Shown here piece by piece: positions 14,113 through 15,329 of a stretch of 15,329 bases of DNA (its first letter is position 1; each line of letters opens with the position of its first letter). The DNA is taken from assembly GCA_030594725.1 (NCBI GenBank), contig JAUVEQ010000023.1:1-15329 (forward strand), written 5' to 3'. Both the position numbers and the translations under genes were made by a program. A model generated the notes under the pieces. It had not been told where the DNA came from. It did not search any database and was given only the letters and a program-made list of their open reading frames with translations. This stretch comes from Methanobacteriota archaeon (GTDB taxonomy: Archaea; Thermoplasmatota; DTKX01; GCA-020343715).

Positions 14113-15024
14113 ATGGAGAAGGGAGACATCGTCCAGCTGGAATACGAAGGCTGGATTGCCGGGTCAGACGACCTGTTCGATACGACGAAGGAGGACGTGG
14201 CCCGCGAATACGACGCCTATGACGAGGAGCGGAACTACGGCCCGATGTACACCGTTATCGGCACTGGCAGGCTCATCAAGGGCCTGGACGACCACATCCT
14301 CGAGGCCGAGGTCGACAAGGACTACGAGATCGAGATCCCTCCCGAGGACGCCTACGGGGAGCGGGACCCCAAGAACGTGGAGACCCACTCCATGAGGGAG
14401 ATGGCCCGTCTGAAGGTCGAGCCAGAGTACGGCCGCGTGGTGACCATCCGCAACAAGACGGGCTGGATTTCCGGCATCTTCGCAGGCCGCGTCAGGATCG
14501 ATTACAATCACAAGCTGGCGGGCAAGACCCTCCGGTACAAGTACAAGGTGGTCGGCAGGCCAGAGGGCCCCGAGGAGATCGCCCGCGCCATCATCGCCAT
14601 GAACTACGGCCGCGAGGAAGAGTTCGAGCTGGAGATGGAGGGCGATGACGGTATCATCATCACCCTGCCCGACGTCTGCAAGTACGACCCCAACTGGACC
14701 CTGGCCAAGCTCCGCCTTGTCAACGACATGCGCGAGATCGCGGAAATGACGACCGTGACCATGCGCGAGGTCTACGTCAAGATGGAGGCCCCCGAGGAGA
14801 CCGAGGAGGGTGCCGAGGAGGCTCCGGCCGATGAGGAGTCGGAGGTGCCAGAGGAGACCGAGGAGGGTGCCGAGGAGGAGTCAGAGGTGCCAGAGGAGAC
14901 CGAGGAGGGTGCCGATGAGGAGTCGGAGGTGCCAGAGGAGACCAAGGTCGAGGCCGAGGAAGAGTCCGAGGTCCCTGAAGAATCCGAGGTTCCCGAAGAG
15001 TCCGAGGAAGAGAAGGCAGAGTGA
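14113..15024 (+). CDS. Long archaeal FKBP-type peptidyl-prolyl isomerase with acidic repeat tail
   Basis: This 303-residue SlyD-like FKBP is a cytoplasmic prolyl isomerase and folding helper. The FKBP core is split by the insert-in-flap chaperone domain. Core start motifs are GDIVQLEYEGW (4-14), LFDTT (21-25) and GTGRLIKGLDDHI (50-62). The flap entry PPEDAYGERDP (76-86) precedes the insert, and RVRIDYNHKLAGKTLRYKYKV (126-146) returns to the core. Residues 150-224 form the extra C-terminal domain found in longer archaeal FKBPs. From about residue 227 to the end runs an acidic, probably disordered tail built from PEETEEGAEEESEV-like repeats. ATG 14113 follows GGAGGT with six-base spacing. The longer open frame from 13948 is rejected, since it crosses the promoter. 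The core assignment is firm; the tail has no known role. Confidence 0.94.
   Translation: MEKGDIVQLEYEGWIAGSDDLFDTTKEDVAREYDAYDEERNYGPMYTVIGTGRLIKGLDDHILEAEVDKDYEIEIPPEDAYGERDPKNVETHSMREMARLKVEPEYGRVVTIRNKTGWISGIFAGRVRIDYNHKLAGKTLRYKYKVVGRPEGPEEIARAIIAMNYGREEEFELEMEGDDGIIITLPDVCKYDPNWTLAKLRLVNDMREIAEMTTVTMREVYVKMEAPEETEEGAEEAPADEESEVPEETEEGAEEESEVPEETEEGADEESEVPEETKVEAEEESEVPEESEVPEESEEEKAE
14791..15021 (+). repeat. In-frame 42-bp tandem repeat encoding an acidic tail
   Basis: The unit is 42 bases (PEETEEGAEEESEV). Copy 1 (14791-14847) carries a 15-base insertion encoding EEAPA. Copies 2 (14848-14889) and 3 (14890-14931) differ at 2 of 42 bases. Copy 4 (14932-14973) is diverged (PEETKVEAEEESEV), and two partial units (PEESEV, PEESEEEKAE) follow to the stop. 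Near-identity of the central copies points to recent unit duplication, so copy number probably varies between strains. Confidence 0.9.
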
Positions 15025-15056
15025 CCTTCCCATCTGCACAATCTTCCGTTAAAGTT

Positions 15057-15064
15057 CTTATACA
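15057..15064 (+). promoter_or_regulatory. TATA box of the terminal coiled-coil gene
   Basis: CTTATACA, preceded by TTAAAG as a possible BRE, is centred about 25 bases before the ATG at 15085. There is no Shine-Dalgarno sequence in between, so the transcript is probably leaderless and starts independently of the FKBP gene. Confidence 0.6.
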
Positions 15065-15084
15065 GTAGTGTGAATGCTCTTCCG

Positions 15085-15329
15085 ATGACGGAGGAAGCGG
15101 ACGACGAGGCGAAGGAGGCGCTCCACGATGAGATCAAGGAGCTCAGCGAGAAGGTGGCAGACCTGGAGGCCGCCCTGCGCGCCGCGACCCGACCCCTCAG
15201 CGATGTGATGTCCCAGCTGGAGGGCATGAACCACATCGCGGGGAACTACTTCCGTCTCCTGGAGCTCTACAACAAGAAGGGTTCGATCTCTCCCGAGGCC
15301 GTGCTGCCCGAGCTCAAGGACCCCATCGC
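15085..15329 (+). CDS. Small coiled-coil protein, 3'-truncated by the window end
   Basis: This gene is open from ATG 15085 to the last base (81 codons visible). The first ~35 residues are highly charged with heptad-like hydrophobic spacing (ALHDEIKELSEKVADLEAAL), suggesting a coiled coil. A helical part with MSQLEGMNHIAGNYFRLLEL follows, and then ELKDPI at the edge. I do not recognise the family; the length and the rest of the protein are unknown. ATG 15085 was chosen over ATG 15074, which is in another frame, because a TATA box sits 25 bases upstream and codon-position GC bias suits this frame. It is on the same strand as the FKBP gene, 60 bases beyond its stop. Confidence 0.75.
   Translation, partial: MTEEADDEAKEALHDEIKELSEKVADLEAALRAATRPLSDVMSQLEGMNHIAGNYFRLLELYNKKGSISPEAVLPELKDPI

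Noticed and set aside
14791..15021. Tandem repeats considered as a CRISPR array
   Set aside because: The units are contiguous, in frame and code for an acidic protein tail; there are no unique spacers.
15025..15056. Terminator after the FKBP gene
   Set aside because: There is no run of T residues or stable hairpin between the stop and the next promoter; archaeal termination cannot be called from this stretch.

Overview
The window is archaeal chromosomal DNA, most likely from a GC-rich member of Thermoplasmatota or a related euryarchaeal lineage. The evidence is the gene set and the expression signals. There is a geranylgeranyl-type isoprenoid reductase, an archaeal-type mevalonate kinase, a stand-alone glutaminase subunit of two-subunit GMP synthase, an Fe-S XPD-like helicase, a Tsr3-type rRNA modification enzyme and a long archaeal FKBP isomerase. 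Several genes have an archaeal TATA-like box about 25-30 bp upstream of the start codon, as expected for leaderless mRNAs. The lineage assignment is inference; no rRNA gene is present to settle it.

Layout. The plus strand from 1 to 1544 carries the 3' part of a geranylgeranyl reductase, then tsr3. The minus strand from 4886 down to 1499 holds an ABC-2 exporter (ATPase, then a two-half permease coupled by an ATGA overlap) followed by two small membrane proteins with soluble beta-rich domains. Mevalonate kinase (5909-4962, minus) lies upstream of this with its own promoter. A 150-bp divergent region at 5910-6059 contains three perfect palindromes. To its right, on the plus strand, are a three-helix membrane protein with a C-terminal zinc ribbon, a GalE-like sugar-nucleotide epimerase and guaAA. 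These are followed by convergent and minus-strand genes: an 829-residue XPD-like helicase, then the tldD-pmbA protease pair, which is transcribed toward the helicase. A second divergent region (13950-14112) has two copies of an A-tract/TATA/C8 module. It drives tldD to the left and an FKBP gene with an acidic repeat tail to the right. The window ends inside a small coiled-coil gene.

How the genes fit together. Most are housekeeping genes: the reductase and mevalonate kinase serve archaeal lipid synthesis, GuaAA serves purine synthesis, Tsr3 serves rRNA maturation, the helicase serves DNA repair, and FKBP and TldD/PmbA serve protein folding and turnover. The less explained parts are the ABC exporter with its two uncharacterised membrane partners, the zinc-ribbon membrane protein, the helicase N-terminal extension and the two divergent regulatory regions. 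I see no mobile element, CRISPR array, tRNA or rRNA, and no gene-free stretch longer than about 165 bases.
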